DNA of 64,000 nucleotides. Origin: Brachionus plicatilis (taxonomy: Eukaryota; Rotifera; Eurotatoria; Ploima; Brachionidae). This document shows, piece after piece, positions 24,119-34,145 of this stretch. The translations under genes and the position numbers were made by a program. The notes under the pieces are model-generated. The model was not told where the DNA came from, did not search any database, and worked only from the letters and a program-made list of their open reading frames with translations. Where the stretch lies: the NCBI GenBank assembly GCA_010279815.1, contig QEOQ01000092.1:1228065-1292064 (forward strand), given 5' to 3'. How positions within the stretch are numbered: position 1 is the first letter of the stretch; each line of letters starts with the position of its first letter.

Positions 24119-25188
24119 TCAAGTTATTTATTATTTAAATCTTATTACGTGAAAAAATATTTGTTTTTTTTTTTAATTAATTATTAAAATAATTTTAGCT
24201 TTTTGAATTTTCTAGTATCTTTCATAATTTTTGTATATTAAAATTTTAATTTTCTTTGTAGAGCCATTCAGAGCGAAAGTCATGCATTTGTGAATTTTTT
24301 GTGCAAATTCTGAAAAGTATATAAATAAATGTCAATAATTTCTAGAAACTCAAAGTAAATTTTTAAATCCAAAGTGTAAATCAATTTGTCCTTTTAAAAT
24401 TTAATTGAATAAAACGGCAAGCACTTTTTTTGAGTCCTTCTACATCTATTGACAACCAAAACAAAAAAACTATGATTGTACTTTTTATTCTTTTAAAAAA
24501 AAAAATTTATAAAAAATTTTTCCATTATTTTTTATTAAAATCTTAGTCTAGAATATACTTCCTTTTTATCCTTTTTGTCTTTTTTTAGTCAAAAAGAATA
24601 TTCTTTTTGTACTTTTTAGAATTTAAGACGTCAAGAGTTTTGTCAAATTAGGCTTTATTTAATGGTTATTTTTGTTTTAAAAAAATAAAAATAAAAGTTG
24701 CTTTAAGGAATTGGGTATATTGAATTTAGGGAAAGATACAAAAAATATAAAAAGGACGTCTATTCTAGACAAAGGCTTATAATAAATTCTAAAAAGAACA
24801 TCCTTTCAAAATAGAAAGTATATCTTAGGGTCCGTTGTCAATAGCTCTCCTACTAAAACACTGACCCCCAAATTTTGAACACTTCCTGAGCCCACTAATT
24901 TTACAGAGCAAAAATATTTTTAAGAGTTAAGAATTTTATTTTTTTTTCAATTTCTCAGAGATCAAGACGAGAGGTAACTTAGCATTCATTAACGTTAAGT
25001 TACAAACGATGATAGTGTACGTGGAGAGAGACATACAAACACACTTTTACTCTTATATATGTTATTGTTTTTTTTGACAATACGTAAATATCGATAATTA
25101 CGTTAATAGGTGTAAAATTTGAAATAAATAAAATTATTAATTTTTCCTGTTTTATCTATTTTTCTCGTAATTAGCTGAAATTTAAAAG
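24119..25188. other. Intergenic DNA 5' of KXD1
   Basis: No gene is recognised. An inverted pair with CTATTGACAACC near 24448 and GTTGTCAATAGCTC near 24835 suggests a decayed MITE of about 400 bp. Its arms contain CCTTTTTATCC...AGTCTAGAATA-type sequence in both orientations. Confidence 0.4.
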
Positions 25189-25224
25189 ATAAATATCAGA
25201 GTTGTTTAAAAGTCAAAAGTCTCA

Positions 25225-25940
25225 AGTCAAGTCAGCAAAATGTTATTTATTGTACATTTTTACATTTTTGAGAGAAGAAAAAAAATCTCAAAATCAAAAA
25301 ATCTAAAAAAATTTTCATTCAAGAAAAGTAATTATAAATTCGCAATTGGCAAGATTTTTGTTTCATGAATACATTTTTTACCCTAGATTTATATAGTATT
25401 TTTTAAAGTAAAAATTTTTTTTTTTTTGACATAAAAATAATACTTTTAATATTTTCATTCACTTAATTTTTTTTTTCTACTAAAAATTATTTCCATTATT
25501 AATTTTTCATTGAACAAAATAAATCTAAATATTTAAAAATATATTCAAACTTTGTATTTTGATTATTAAAAGATTATCAATAAATGGATAATGATTAAAA
25601 AATTGAAAAAAAAAAATTAAGTGAATTAAAATATTAAAAGTATTATTGATATGCCAAAAAAAAATATATAAAATTTTCTTTAAAAAATACTATATAAATC
25701 TAAGGTAAAAAATGTATTCATGAAACAAAAATCTTGCCAATTACTTAAAAAGGAGTTTTAGAAAAATTTAAATGTAAAAACTAAGGATAATTTTTTGAAA
25801 ATCCCTTTTAATTAATTGAGAATTTATTTTTACTTTTCTTGAATGAAAATTTTTTTAGATCTTTTGATTTTGAGATTTTTTTTTCTTCTCTCAAAAATGT
25901 AAAAATGTAAAAATATAAAAATGTACAATAAATAACAGTT
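25225..25940. repeat. Large palindrome inside the composite element
   Basis: Arms about 25240-25395 and 25690-25935 are inverted copies. TTATTTATTGTACATTTTTA pairs with its complement before AACAG, and the pieces with CATGAATACATTTTTTACC and GAGAGAAGAAAAAAAATCTC also pair. The centre near 25590 is A/T-rich. It sits directly behind the left hAT-like terminus. Confidence 0.75.
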
Positions 25941-25974
25941 TGCCGTCAAGTCCAAGTCCGGACTTTTTTTTTTT

Positions 25975-26754
25975 TCAAAAAAAAATTCTTAGTAAGGACT
26001 TTAAATTTTTTTTTTCTTTTTCTTTTTAGAAAATTAATTAATGTAAATAAAAAATGTTTTTAATAAAATTAAAATGTCTTAGTTGTTGGTTTGTGATGAC
26101 CGAATTTGAGATTTTTTTGCATTTGTGCTCAATTTTAGCTTTTACCGTGCTGCTATGTCTCAAACTGGACTCAATCTATGAATTGGACTGGTTCAATGTG
26201 TTTCTACCATTGTTTGTGGTCGATTTGCTTCAGGCCAACTTTTGTTTCATTTTGCTCATTCGGCAGTTTTTGCTAGTGTTGGATACGGTCAAGACAAACC
26301 GGTCCATTAGACGGACGATTTTTTGCGGTCTATTTTTTGGAACGCCAAAATAAACAGTCTAAATTAAACAGGCGGCCAAAAAACCGGCCAACTTTTTGGC
26401 GGGTGGTTTATTAGCCGGTCAGCTTGGCGGTCAAAATTTTGGACTGCCAAGCTGAAAAAAAAGAGGTGGTAAGATAATAAAAAAATAAACAACCACCAAC
26501 AACCAACAACCAACAACAACAATTAACTAGAGCAGAGCTTGGTCTCGCACAAACCAGAAAAATCGCTTTCCAAAATACATTCATGCACTAACTTCGGCCG
26601 CCAAGCTGAACGGCTAAATGACTGCCCGCCACAAAGTTGACCGTATCTTTGACCGTCCGCTTATTTTTGACCGGTTTTTTAAACGGTCCAAAATATTGAC
26701 CGCCAAGCAAACCGGCTTGACTTGGACTTTTTTTGAGACTTTTAAACAACTCTG
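25975..26754 (+). repeat. Right-hand module of the hAT-like element, copy 1
   Basis: It runs from CTTAGTAAGGACTTTAAA through the TMEM203 fragment and a zone dense in GACCG/CGGTC motifs (GACCGCCAAGC, GGCGGTCAAAATTTTGGAC and inverted forms) to the terminus GACTTTTAAACAACTCTG. The GACCG zone forms several local hairpins and may represent subterminal binding repeats. The 8 bp after 26754 (ATTTTTTT) does not match the left flank. Confidence 0.6.
26054..26335 (+). pseudogene. TMEM203: TMEM203 5'-half, carried by a repeat
   Basis: The frame starting at ATG 26054 reads TEFEIFLHLCSILAFTVLL, LDWFNVFLPLFVVDLLQ and SIRRTIF. This tracks the first half of TMEM203, a four-pass ER membrane protein linked to calcium stores (human FATFEIFVHLLALLVFSVLL, LSWWNVFVPFFAADGL). 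Two hydrophobic segments are intact. After RRTIF the frame runs into GGCGGTC-type transposon sequence and stops, so the second two membrane segments are missing. The first 45-50 bp of the frame and its upstream flank recur at 32868-32930, so the fragment belongs to a mobile repeat. Either a transposon captured it, or a host gene was broken. Confidence 0.7.
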
Positions 26755-26989
26755 ATTTTTTTTTTTTTTTTAAATAGTTTAGGGAATGGCTTATATTTTC
26801 TATAGGAGCAAATTTATTATTTTTTTTATCAAATATTTTTTTTTCGTTTATCAAATCAAAAATTATCAAATTTATTTTTTATAGCAGCATTTTTTATTGC
26901 AAACAGGAGCAGAATTAATTCATGAGAATCAAAGATAAATTGATAAGTTTTTGCTCATTATCTCGCTAATTAATTAATTTTTGCGACAT

Positions 26990-27320
26990 GCATGGTAGTA
27001 ACATGCATGATAGCGTCTGAGAAGAGTAACGTAGAAGCTACGAAAGTAAGTTGTCGTATTTATTTAAACACAAGCAATTGGAATTCGTTCGATAAATTCA
27101 TAAAATGGATTGACTCTGATAAAATTGTAGAAATCAGCAAAGAGTGTTGGCAGTTGAGTAAATGTTCTTGTCAATATTTTAAAAATAAATTTAGTTTGCA
27201 AGCATGTAATTGGTATCGCATACAATATCGACTAATTTGACACTAATTTATCTCAAAAAAGAAGACGAAATCGTCCAAGAAAGACTCTGAAGGAGCATTA
27301 GCTCGTTACAGATAAACAAA
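26990..27320 (+). mobile_element. MULE transposase C-terminus (SWIM finger), frameshifted
   Basis: WQLSKCSCQYFKNKF followed, after a one-base shift near 27197, by CKHVIGIA gives the CxC...CxH SWIM zinc finger usual at the end of Mutator-like transposases. A basic KKRRRNRPRKTLK stretch after it is also typical. The first about 200 nt encode DKFIKWIDSDKIVEISKEC. The shift and stops mark it as a relic. Confidence 0.65.
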
Positions 27321-28144
27321 TCCATTTTTTCCTTGGTATATTTTTTGGGATGTTTTTTTTCACTTAATTTTTTTGTTTGGGTTTTATGTTAATGGATTGA
27401 TGATAAATAAAAATTTTAAAAAAAGCCGCTTTTTTTATTTTCTCTCCTATTAAATGCTTATAAACAAAACTTTTGCAACATACTGTTTATATGGCAATAT
27501 ATCAAAAAATAGCGGACTAAATAATAGTCGTTTCAAATAATAGTAAATATCAAATAATATTTTTTAAATAATTGTTTTCAAATAGGAGTTTTTAAATAAT
27601 AGTATTTTCAAATAATGAACAGTGTTCGAATTACGTGATCAATAATAAAATTTTTTTTATTTTCTTGTTTACCTATTTTTTGCTCACGTAAAAGGTGACC
27701 AGCGTTGTTCGCCTATTACGTGAACAATTGTTGATCTAAAGCATTAGACCCAGGAATTAACACATGTGAAGTTTAATGGAATAATATTTAACTTAAAGTA
27801 AATTTTTTGTTTTTTAAAATAATTTATCATTAGAAAAATATAATTGAATGCTAAATATGTCCGCAAAATCTTCATATTCTGGTTGTCAGACTGGTGGAAG
27901 AATATAACAAAGGTTTCAAATAAAGAAATATCGAGAACCCAACTCCATTTTTTAATTGCCACCTTAGTATTTCTTCTTTTTTTGCTAACCATAAAATATT
28001 TAAAAAATGTATTCTGTAACTCTATCTTTATCGTTTCTTAATATTTCTTTATTTATTTTTAATTCTGATATTTCGCTATTTTAAATGCTTAATTATATTT
28101 ACTTTTTTTTCTTATTTTTTACTTTTATTTTATTTTATTTTTTA
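27321..28144. other. AT-rich DNA with AAATAATAG-type repeats
   Basis: At 27520-27620 a short motif (TCAAATAATAGT and variants) is repeated about six times. Near 27630-27740 ATTACGTGATCAA and its inverted form TATTACGTGAACAA occur. No gene is recognised. Confidence 0.4.
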
Positions 28145-28797
28145 AAAATAGAAAGAATCATTGTTATTAACTCTGCCCATATGGCCGGTCCCAAGCCCGG
28201 ATGAAAAAAGAGGAGGGGTGATGATGATGCAGGCGCATAGAGGCCGGGATGAGGAGGCTTGCAAGCTAGAGCTGATGATAGTCTGTTGGGTCCAAGAGCC
28301 TTAGTGAAAAAAGAAAAGTGTCTTTAGTTTGGATAAGCTTGTATCCAGATATAGATACGCTTGGTTTGTGGTTCCAAGCGAGTCTAAATAGTTGCCGAGT
28401 TCGCAGCCATTAAGTGCTCGGATGAGTGGCGCTGTTTATGATGAACGTCCCATATGTAACTTTGGCCGCTGACTGTTGAGTTGCAATCATACCGTTGCCG
28501 GTCCCAAGTCCAGATGAGAAAATGAGAGGGTAACGACTAACAGTGTGACTTGACAGATAAACACACGAGAAAAAGTTTATTAAATATTTATTTTGAAAAA
28601 AAAAGATTCGGCTCAGACTCTTTAAAAATTAATTTAGCTAATTTAACAGGGTATAAATAGCCTGGTATCAAGGAAATTATACAGTCAGATCTTCAACTTC
28701 AAAAAAAAAAGTTATTTTAGAAAATTTCGAAACATTAATAAACAAAGAACAGTTAAAAGGAAAAAAAATAGAAAGAATCATTGTTATTAACTCTGCC
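28145..28797 (+). repeat. LTR-like unit: 33-bp direct repeats around a promoter-like sequence
   Basis: An identical 33-bp segment (core GAAAGAATCATTGTTATTAA) occurs at 28145-28177 and 28765-28797. Between them lies unusually GC-rich DNA with two copies of GCCGGTCCCAAG (28184 and 28498) and then TATAAATAG at 28652, about 30 bp before an initiator-like TCAGATC at 28685. This looks like the regulatory end of a retroelement, but no coding part is attached and the class is undecided. Confidence 0.4.
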
Positions 28798-29060
28798 ATG
28801 GTACGGCTATTACGCCTGGTACGGTTTTGCTAGTACGCTTGGTACGGTTCGTCTGGTTCGGAGCCGACCTAGCTGGAAGCGGTCAATTTAGTGGATTTAG
28901 ATTTACGGTTTGGCTTGTACGCCTGGTCCGTTTTTCCTGGTTCACCTGGGACGGCTGATATGGTTCGCCAGGTACGGTTGGTACGGTTCGGCTGAATCTT
29001 GAAGCGGATTTAGCAGTTCATTTTGGAGCCGATGTTGTTGGGGCAGTCAATTTTGTGAAA
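28798..29060 (+). repeat. GC-rich imperfect minisatellite (GGTACGGTT units)
   Basis: GGTACGGTT/GGTTCGCCT-type units of 8-10 bp recur about a dozen times in a stretch far less AT-rich than the neighbourhood. It begins directly after the second 33-bp repeat. No convincing reading frame. Confidence 0.55.
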
Positions 29061-29590
29061 GCTTGCTTGATGGTTTCGAACTTAATATATATAATTGATA
29101 CAATAATTCAAATTTTTTTTTAAAATTTAAATTTTAATTTCTAATTAGCGCTTTTTTCAATTTAAATAAAGGCGCAATTCTTTATTTTTAATAGTATGAG
29201 AAAGACAGTTGTTAAGTCTCTTTCAATTAATTTTTTTATATTAAATGAGAATTCTAGTATACATATCTTTTAACATGGCGAACGGCTTTTGATTTTCTTG
29301 TCAAATACAACCATGTTAAATTTTTGAAACTAATTTTATATAAATATTATATAAAAAATATTACTGCTCCTAATTAACATAATAATTGCTTCTTTTTTTT
29401 GCTTCTTAAAAATAATAATTTGCTCCTCGAGAATATAAAATTTGCTTCTACAATAATTATTTTCCTTAGGGAATACCCCAGGCAGCTCTGAATGGATCAG
29501 AGTCCTTCTTATCAGCCTAGCGATTGAATAAAAACATAAAAAATTAAAAAGATGAACGACTAAGAATAAAAAAATGAAAAAAAATATTGA
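29061..29590. other. AT-rich DNA between the minisatellite and the LINE 3' end
   Basis: No gene is seen. Positions 29460-29540 are probably the 3' region of the minus-strand LINE. Confidence 0.35.
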
Positions 29591-30028
29591 CTAGTTTTTG
29601 GTAAATAATGAAATAAATGCATATTTATCTTCGGTTGCCTGTAAAATAAAATTGAACTTTCCAAAAAGTGTATAAAATTTTTGATTCAAATCTAGTGCAG
29701 TGGAAAAGTACTCCTTTAAGTCGGTGTTAAATTGTTGATGCTCAATTCGTTTATGGAGAAATCTGTGTAAAATACGTTCGGATCTTGGAGCTAACATGTC
29801 GAGTTTTAAATGCTGGTGAATTTTGGTTATTCTTGTCTTGATCGGAAAATACTTAATGTGCCTTAATATTTTGTTCTGTAGTTTTTTTGATCAGAGCTTA
29901 TTTTTTGCGTGGAGCATGAAATCGGAATAAAAAAGTAGTCGAACTGGGAACAAATAAAGCTTTTGAATACGATCTTGGACAATTCAATTGAGTTTCTTAG
30001 TTTTAAACCTTTTATCCTACGTATTAGA

Positions 30029-30957
30029 CAGAGTTGTTTAAAAGTCCAAAAAAAAAGTCCANNNNNNNNNNNNNNNNNNNNNNNNNNNNNNNNNNNNNNN
30101 NNNNNNNNNNNNNNNNNNNNNNNNNNNNNNNNNNNNNNNNNNNNNNNNNNNNNNNNNNNNNNNNNNNNNNNNNNNNNNNNNNNNNNNNNNNNNNNNNNNN
30201 NNNNNNNNNNNNNNNNNNNNNNNNNNNNNNNNNNNNNNNNNNNNNNNNNNNNNNNNNNNNNNNNNNNNNNNNNNNNNNNNNNNNNNNNNNNNNNNNNNNN
30301 NNNNNNNNNNNNNNNNNNNNNNNNNNNNNNNNNNNNNNNNNNNNNNNNNNNNNNNNNNNNNNNNNNNNNNNNNNNNNNNNNNNNNNNNNNNNNNNNNNNN
30401 NNNNNNNNNNNNNNNNNNNNNNNNNNNNNNNNNNNNNNNNNNNNNNNNNNNNNNNNNNNNNNNNNNNNNNNNNNNNNNNNNNNNNNNNNNNNNNNNNNNN
30501 NNNNNNNNNNNNNNNNNNNNNNNNNNNNNNNNNNNNNNNNNNNNNNNNNNNNNNNNNNNNNNNNNNNNNNNNNNNNNNNNNNNNNNNNNNNNNNNNNNNN
30601 NNNNNNNNNNNNNNNNNNNNNNNNNNNNNNNNNNNNNNNNNNNNNNNNNNNNNNNNNNNNNNNNNNNNNNNNNNNNNNNNNNNNNNNNNNNNNNNNNNNN
30701 NNNNNNNNNNNNNNNNNNNNNNNNNNNNNNNNNNNNNNNNNNNNNNNNNNNNNNNNNNNNNNNNNNNNNNNNNNNNNNNNNNNNNNNNNNNNNNNNNNNN
30801 NNNNNNNNNNNNNNNNNNNNNNNNNNNNNNNNNNNNNNNNNNNNNNNNNNNNNNNNNNNNNNNNNNNNNNNNNNNNNNNNNNNNNNNNNNNNNNNNNNNN
30901 NNNNNNNNNNNNNNNNNNNNNNNNNGGACTTTTTTTTTGGACTTTTAAACAACTCTG
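30029..30957. mobile_element. hAT-like MITE with perfect 8-bp target duplication
   Basis: Ends CAGAGTTGTTTAAAAGTCC and GGACTTTTAAACAACTCTG are perfect inverted repeats. GTATTAGA is duplicated at 30021-30028 and 30958-30965. An 8-bp duplication with CAG ends is the hAT signature. Most of the interior (30062-30925) is unsequenced. It interrupts the LINE at 29591-31480. Confidence 0.85.
30062..30925. other. Assembly gap (864 N)
   Basis: A run of N begins and ends inside the hAT-like MITE, so the missing sequence is repeat interior. Its true length is unknown. Confidence 0.99.
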
Positions 30958-31484
30958 GTATTAGATTAATTTTTGACATAGCTTTCACATTGATGTTTTC
31001 CAATAAGTTTTTGAAGCTTAACTTAGGATCGAATTTAATACCTAAAAAGGTTGGAAACGGATCTAACGGGAATGGTTGGCTACCGATGAACAGCTTCAAT
31101 TTGTACTTTGTTTCATAGTTTGATCGATGTCTAGCAGTTGTGAAAACCGTGTGATAGGTTTTGCTCGTATTTACTTCAAGTCCCCATTTCCGGCAAAAAC
31201 ATGTAATATAACTTTTGGCTTGGTTCAGTGTTTTTTCAATTTCTTTTAATGATTTATTTGAGTACCAGATGCACAAATCATCTGCAAAAAGGACTGTTTT
31301 GACTTTTTTCGGGATAACTGTAACTATGTCGCTAAAGAAGATTGAAAAAAGCTTTGGAGACAAACAGCTACCTTGTGGCACACCTGTAGAAATACCAAAT
31401 TCTTGCTATGCTTATTGTTAACTGAGACTTTGAATTTTCTGTCTGTCAAAAACTCTTTAATCCACTTGTACAAGTACCAATTAA

Positions 31485-32402
31485 TTCTTGAATGATTTCA
31501 AAAATGCTAAAAAATTTTGGCAATTTTACTCACCATTAATTTCCATGAAATCCGATAAAAACTCAAATACATCTTTAATCTGTATTAAAAATGAAAATGA
31601 GGTTATCAATGATAAGTTAAACATGTGTGAGATTTTTAAAAAATTCTTCACGTCGATAAGATCTTCATCAGAATTGTCGAATAATGATTCTAAGAGCTTC
31701 ATCCAGGATCAGTTTTCCAAACTTGGCCTTATGAAAGCTGCTAATTTCAGATTCAGTCTTACGAATAGACATGAGATAGAAAAACTCTTCTCAGAGATCT
31801 CAACCTCTAGTGGTAAGATACTCTCAAGTAATCAACATGGTTTCAGATCAACCCATGGCTATGAATCAGCCTTACATAAGATTCTCTCGAAAATGAACCA
31901 AATTTAAAGCAAACGTTTAATCGGTATCTTTCTGTTTATAGATTTTTAGAAAGGCTTTTGATACAGTCGACCATAACCTTCTACTAATTAAATTAAGCTG
32001 TTATGGTTTTGATGATTCTTCAATCACACTACTAGAAAGTTATTTTGCGAATAGATCCCAGGTAGTGAAGATTGAAGAGTTCACTTCTAACTCAAGAACA
32101 CTCAAATTAGGTGTCCCCCAGGGGAGTGTCCTAGGCCCACTTGTATTTTTGATTTACATAAATGATATTGTTTTATTCCTTTCGGATTTCATCGTGAAAT
32201 TATTTGCTGATGATACAACTTTAATTAAAAAAGGGGATAACCTAAATGAACTTATTCATTCTTTTCTTGAATCAATTCAAAAGTTATTTACTTGGTGTAA
32301 ATTCAATAGTATAGATATTAATTGGTCCAAGACTAAAATTATGTTTATTTCTAATAAAACAAAACTTAATTTTCCATGTAATATTGAAATAAATGGTATT
32401 AT
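31485..32402 (+). mobile_element. LINE fragment with palm domain
   Basis: The plus strand encodes FKNAKKFWQFYSPLI (linker), SSNQHGFRSTHGYESAL, FRKAFDTVDHNLLL, LGVPQGSVLGPLVFLIYIND, KLFADDTTLI (catalytic) and SKTKIMFISNK. An internal deletion removes the part before SSNQHGFR, and a shift occurs near 31945. It joins abruptly to minus-strand LINE sequence at both sides. Confidence 0.85.
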
Positions 32403-32712
32403 GGCTCTAGCTCGAAAATTTATTGATTTGGTGCAATTATTGATTGTTGAGTTAATTGTGTTGATTATGCCTGCTAGTTCACCATCAATGTCCCTAGTTG
32501 TCTCAAGGAGACTGAATGACGATCCAAAATTACTAAGTGAATAATTTAACTTTTGCCAGTCTATTTTTTTGAACTTAAACATTTTTTGTTCTGAGTGAAT
32601 ATTGTTAAAAATTGTCATGGTCGGTTGATGGTCGCTTAATTGAAGGTCCAACTCTTCATGGGATTCAAAGTAGCCTCGAATTGAGTTTGAACAAATGGAT
32701 AAATCCAGGACA
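32403..32712 (-). mobile_element. LINE endonuclease-end fragment
   Basis: The minus strand reads SVLDLSICSNSIRG, LDLQLSDHQPTMTIF, KKIDWQKLNYSLSNF and ELAGIINTINSTINNCT. This is the end of an APE-type endonuclease (SDH motif) and the linker to the reverse transcriptase. It is opposite in orientation to the preceding LINE. Confidence 0.75.
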
Positions 32713-33014
32713 CTTTTTTGAAAAAAAAAGTCTTAGTAAGGACTTTAAATTTTTTTTTATTTCTTTTTAATAATAATAATAACTGCAACAGGAAACGAAG
32801 TTTCCTGCGGAGAATGATAACAAAAGATACCACTCTATGGCAGATGTGTTATAATTTTAGAAATTAATTAATGTAAACAAAAAATGTTTTTAATAAAATT
32901 AAAAAGCCTTTGTTGTTGGTTTGTGATGACCGGTTTTTTAAACTGTCCAAAATTTTGACCGCCAAGCAAACCGGCTTGACTTGGACTTTTTTTTGAGACT
33001 TTTAAACAATTCTG
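32713..33014 (+). repeat. Right-hand module of the hAT-like element, copy 2
   Basis: It starts with CTTAGTAAGGACTTTAAA as in copy 1, and carries about 85 bp absent from copy 1 (32768-32855, after an AAT microsatellite). It then has the same TTAATGTAAA...ATGTTTTTAATAAAATT flank and the first 45-50 bp of the TMEM203 frame. It jumps at GACCGG to the terminal part and ends GACTTTTAAACAATTCTG. It is thus a deletion derivative without the rest of TMEM203. Confidence 0.75.
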
Positions 33015-33523
33015 ATAAATATAATAATAATCTGAAATAAATGAAATAAAGCGTAAATTTTGATAAAAAGTTTATTAATTGGAGCTAATATATTTGATCC
33101 ATGACATCTGGAATTAGACAAGAGGTTCGATTTTCTACAAACGCATCGATTTGTAATGCATTGAGATGTACAATTTCATCTTACCATTCCTTGACCACCA
33201 CCAATTGACATTTCATTGACCGCTTTTGATCGCCTTGTCGGTTCTAATTTCGGCATATGTTCTTTGCATACCTCTAAAATATTAAAATATACCTCTAATA
33301 AATAAAAATTGACCTCTAAATAATTAAAACAAAAGTTAAATTTTATTTTTTCATCTATTTTATTAAAAATACTCTATTCTAATAAAAAAGTATTTATTTT
33401 AGTAAATTATCAGATATTTTATTAAAAAAAAGCTATTAATTGAAAAATAAGCTAATTAAAAAAGAAAAAAAGGTTAAAACCAAAACCAAATTTACGTTTT
33501 ATCAAAATTTACTATTACAAATA
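33015..33523. other. AT-rich DNA, no gene seen
   Basis: It begins with the ATAAATAT octamer that matches the left flank of the composite element. No other structure is apparent. Confidence 0.4.
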
Positions 33524-33531
33524 AACTTGAG

Positions 33532-34137
33532 GGGTCTAGTCGATTATGTGACTCGAACAAACAAAAAATTAAAGAAATATTTTTTTTCACAAATTTATGT
33601 GACTTACAAAAAAAATACGTGACTCCAAAAAAAAAAAATATGTCAATAATAATAATAATAAAATTTTTTAATAATAATTAGTCTTTTTGCATCTTTTTAC
33701 TATGCATTTTAACAATTTTATCATTTTTTTAAAGTTTACCACAAATTGGACATGGAACTGGATTATCGAATTTGCTAAGCGCTTTTCATACAATTATATC
33801 TGAATCCTATAAGACATTAGTTAGTTTTAGAGGATACAGAAACTTATTTTTCATTTTACAATTTTCCTTCGAACATGATTGATTCGGTCTAACAAGTCCA
33901 ATATTTTTTAGACAATCAAAGATTTTACTATCACTCTCAAAGTCCATTTTAGTTGAATTTATTCTAATTTTTAAAAGTTTAAATACTAATACTTAAGATA
34001 TTTCTATTTTGCCCTGTAATTTTACTAGGGTTTATTCAAATGAAAATTGATGTAACTAGACTTAAAAATTAAGTGACTCTTTTGAAAATTTGGTGACTAT
34101 TTTTTTAAACGCCGGAGTCACATAATCGACAAGACCC
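33532..34137 (-). mobile_element. TIR element with degenerate transposase N-terminus, Merlin-like
   Basis: Ends GGGTCTAGTCGATTATGTGA and its near-complement TCACATAATCGACAAGACCC bracket 606 bp. AACTTGAG and TACTTGAG flank them (7 of 8 identical). The minus strand encodes MDFESDSKIFDCLKNIGL, a Cys-containing stretch and then NPVPCPICGKL, with two stops. A GG-start TIR, an 8-bp duplication and an N-terminal zinc-binding region of this kind fit Merlin/IS1016-type elements, but this assignment is inference. Confidence 0.5.
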
Positions 34138-34145
34138 TACTTGAG

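Larger units (their letters stand above)
29591..31480 (-). mobile_element. LINE reverse transcriptase, split by a hAT-like MITE
   Basis: The minus strand encodes the RT palm and thumb: STGVPQGSCLSPKLFSIFF, VLFADDLCIWY (catalytic FADD), WGLEVNTSKT and FLGIKFDP. After the insertion at 30021-30965 follow CSQFDYFFIP, LQNKILRHIKYFPIKTRI and LAPRSERILHRFLHKRI. Frameshifts lie near 31385 and at an A7 run near 29895. Deleting the insertion and one GTATTAGA copy restores an open frame across the site. The 5' end is cut at about 31480 by another LINE. Confidence 0.85.
25197..33014. mobile_element. Candidate 7.8-kb composite hAT-like element
   Basis: The left end CAGAGTTGTTTAAAAGTC starts at 25197 and is preceded by ATAAATAT. 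A right end, GACTTTTAAACAATTCTG, stops at 33014 and is followed by exactly ATAAATAT. Other copies of the same ends in this window also have 8-bp duplications (30029-30957, 48762-48893, 46636-46690). The interior holds a second right end (26754), a palindrome, a TMEM203 fragment, MULE and LINE remnants and a nested MITE. The simplest reading is one insertion that mobilised everything between a left end and a distal right end. The alternative is coincidence of an AT-rich octamer. No transposase is visible within it. Confidence 0.5.

Noticed and set aside
28260..28320. Possible hammerhead ribozyme (CTGATGA followed by GAAA)
   Set aside because: The bases between the two boxes do not form stem II, and no flanking stems I or III could be paired.
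29963..31381. Very long frames across the N run
   Set aside because: Their length comes from 864 N bases. Only the ends contain sequence and these belong to a LINE and a MITE.
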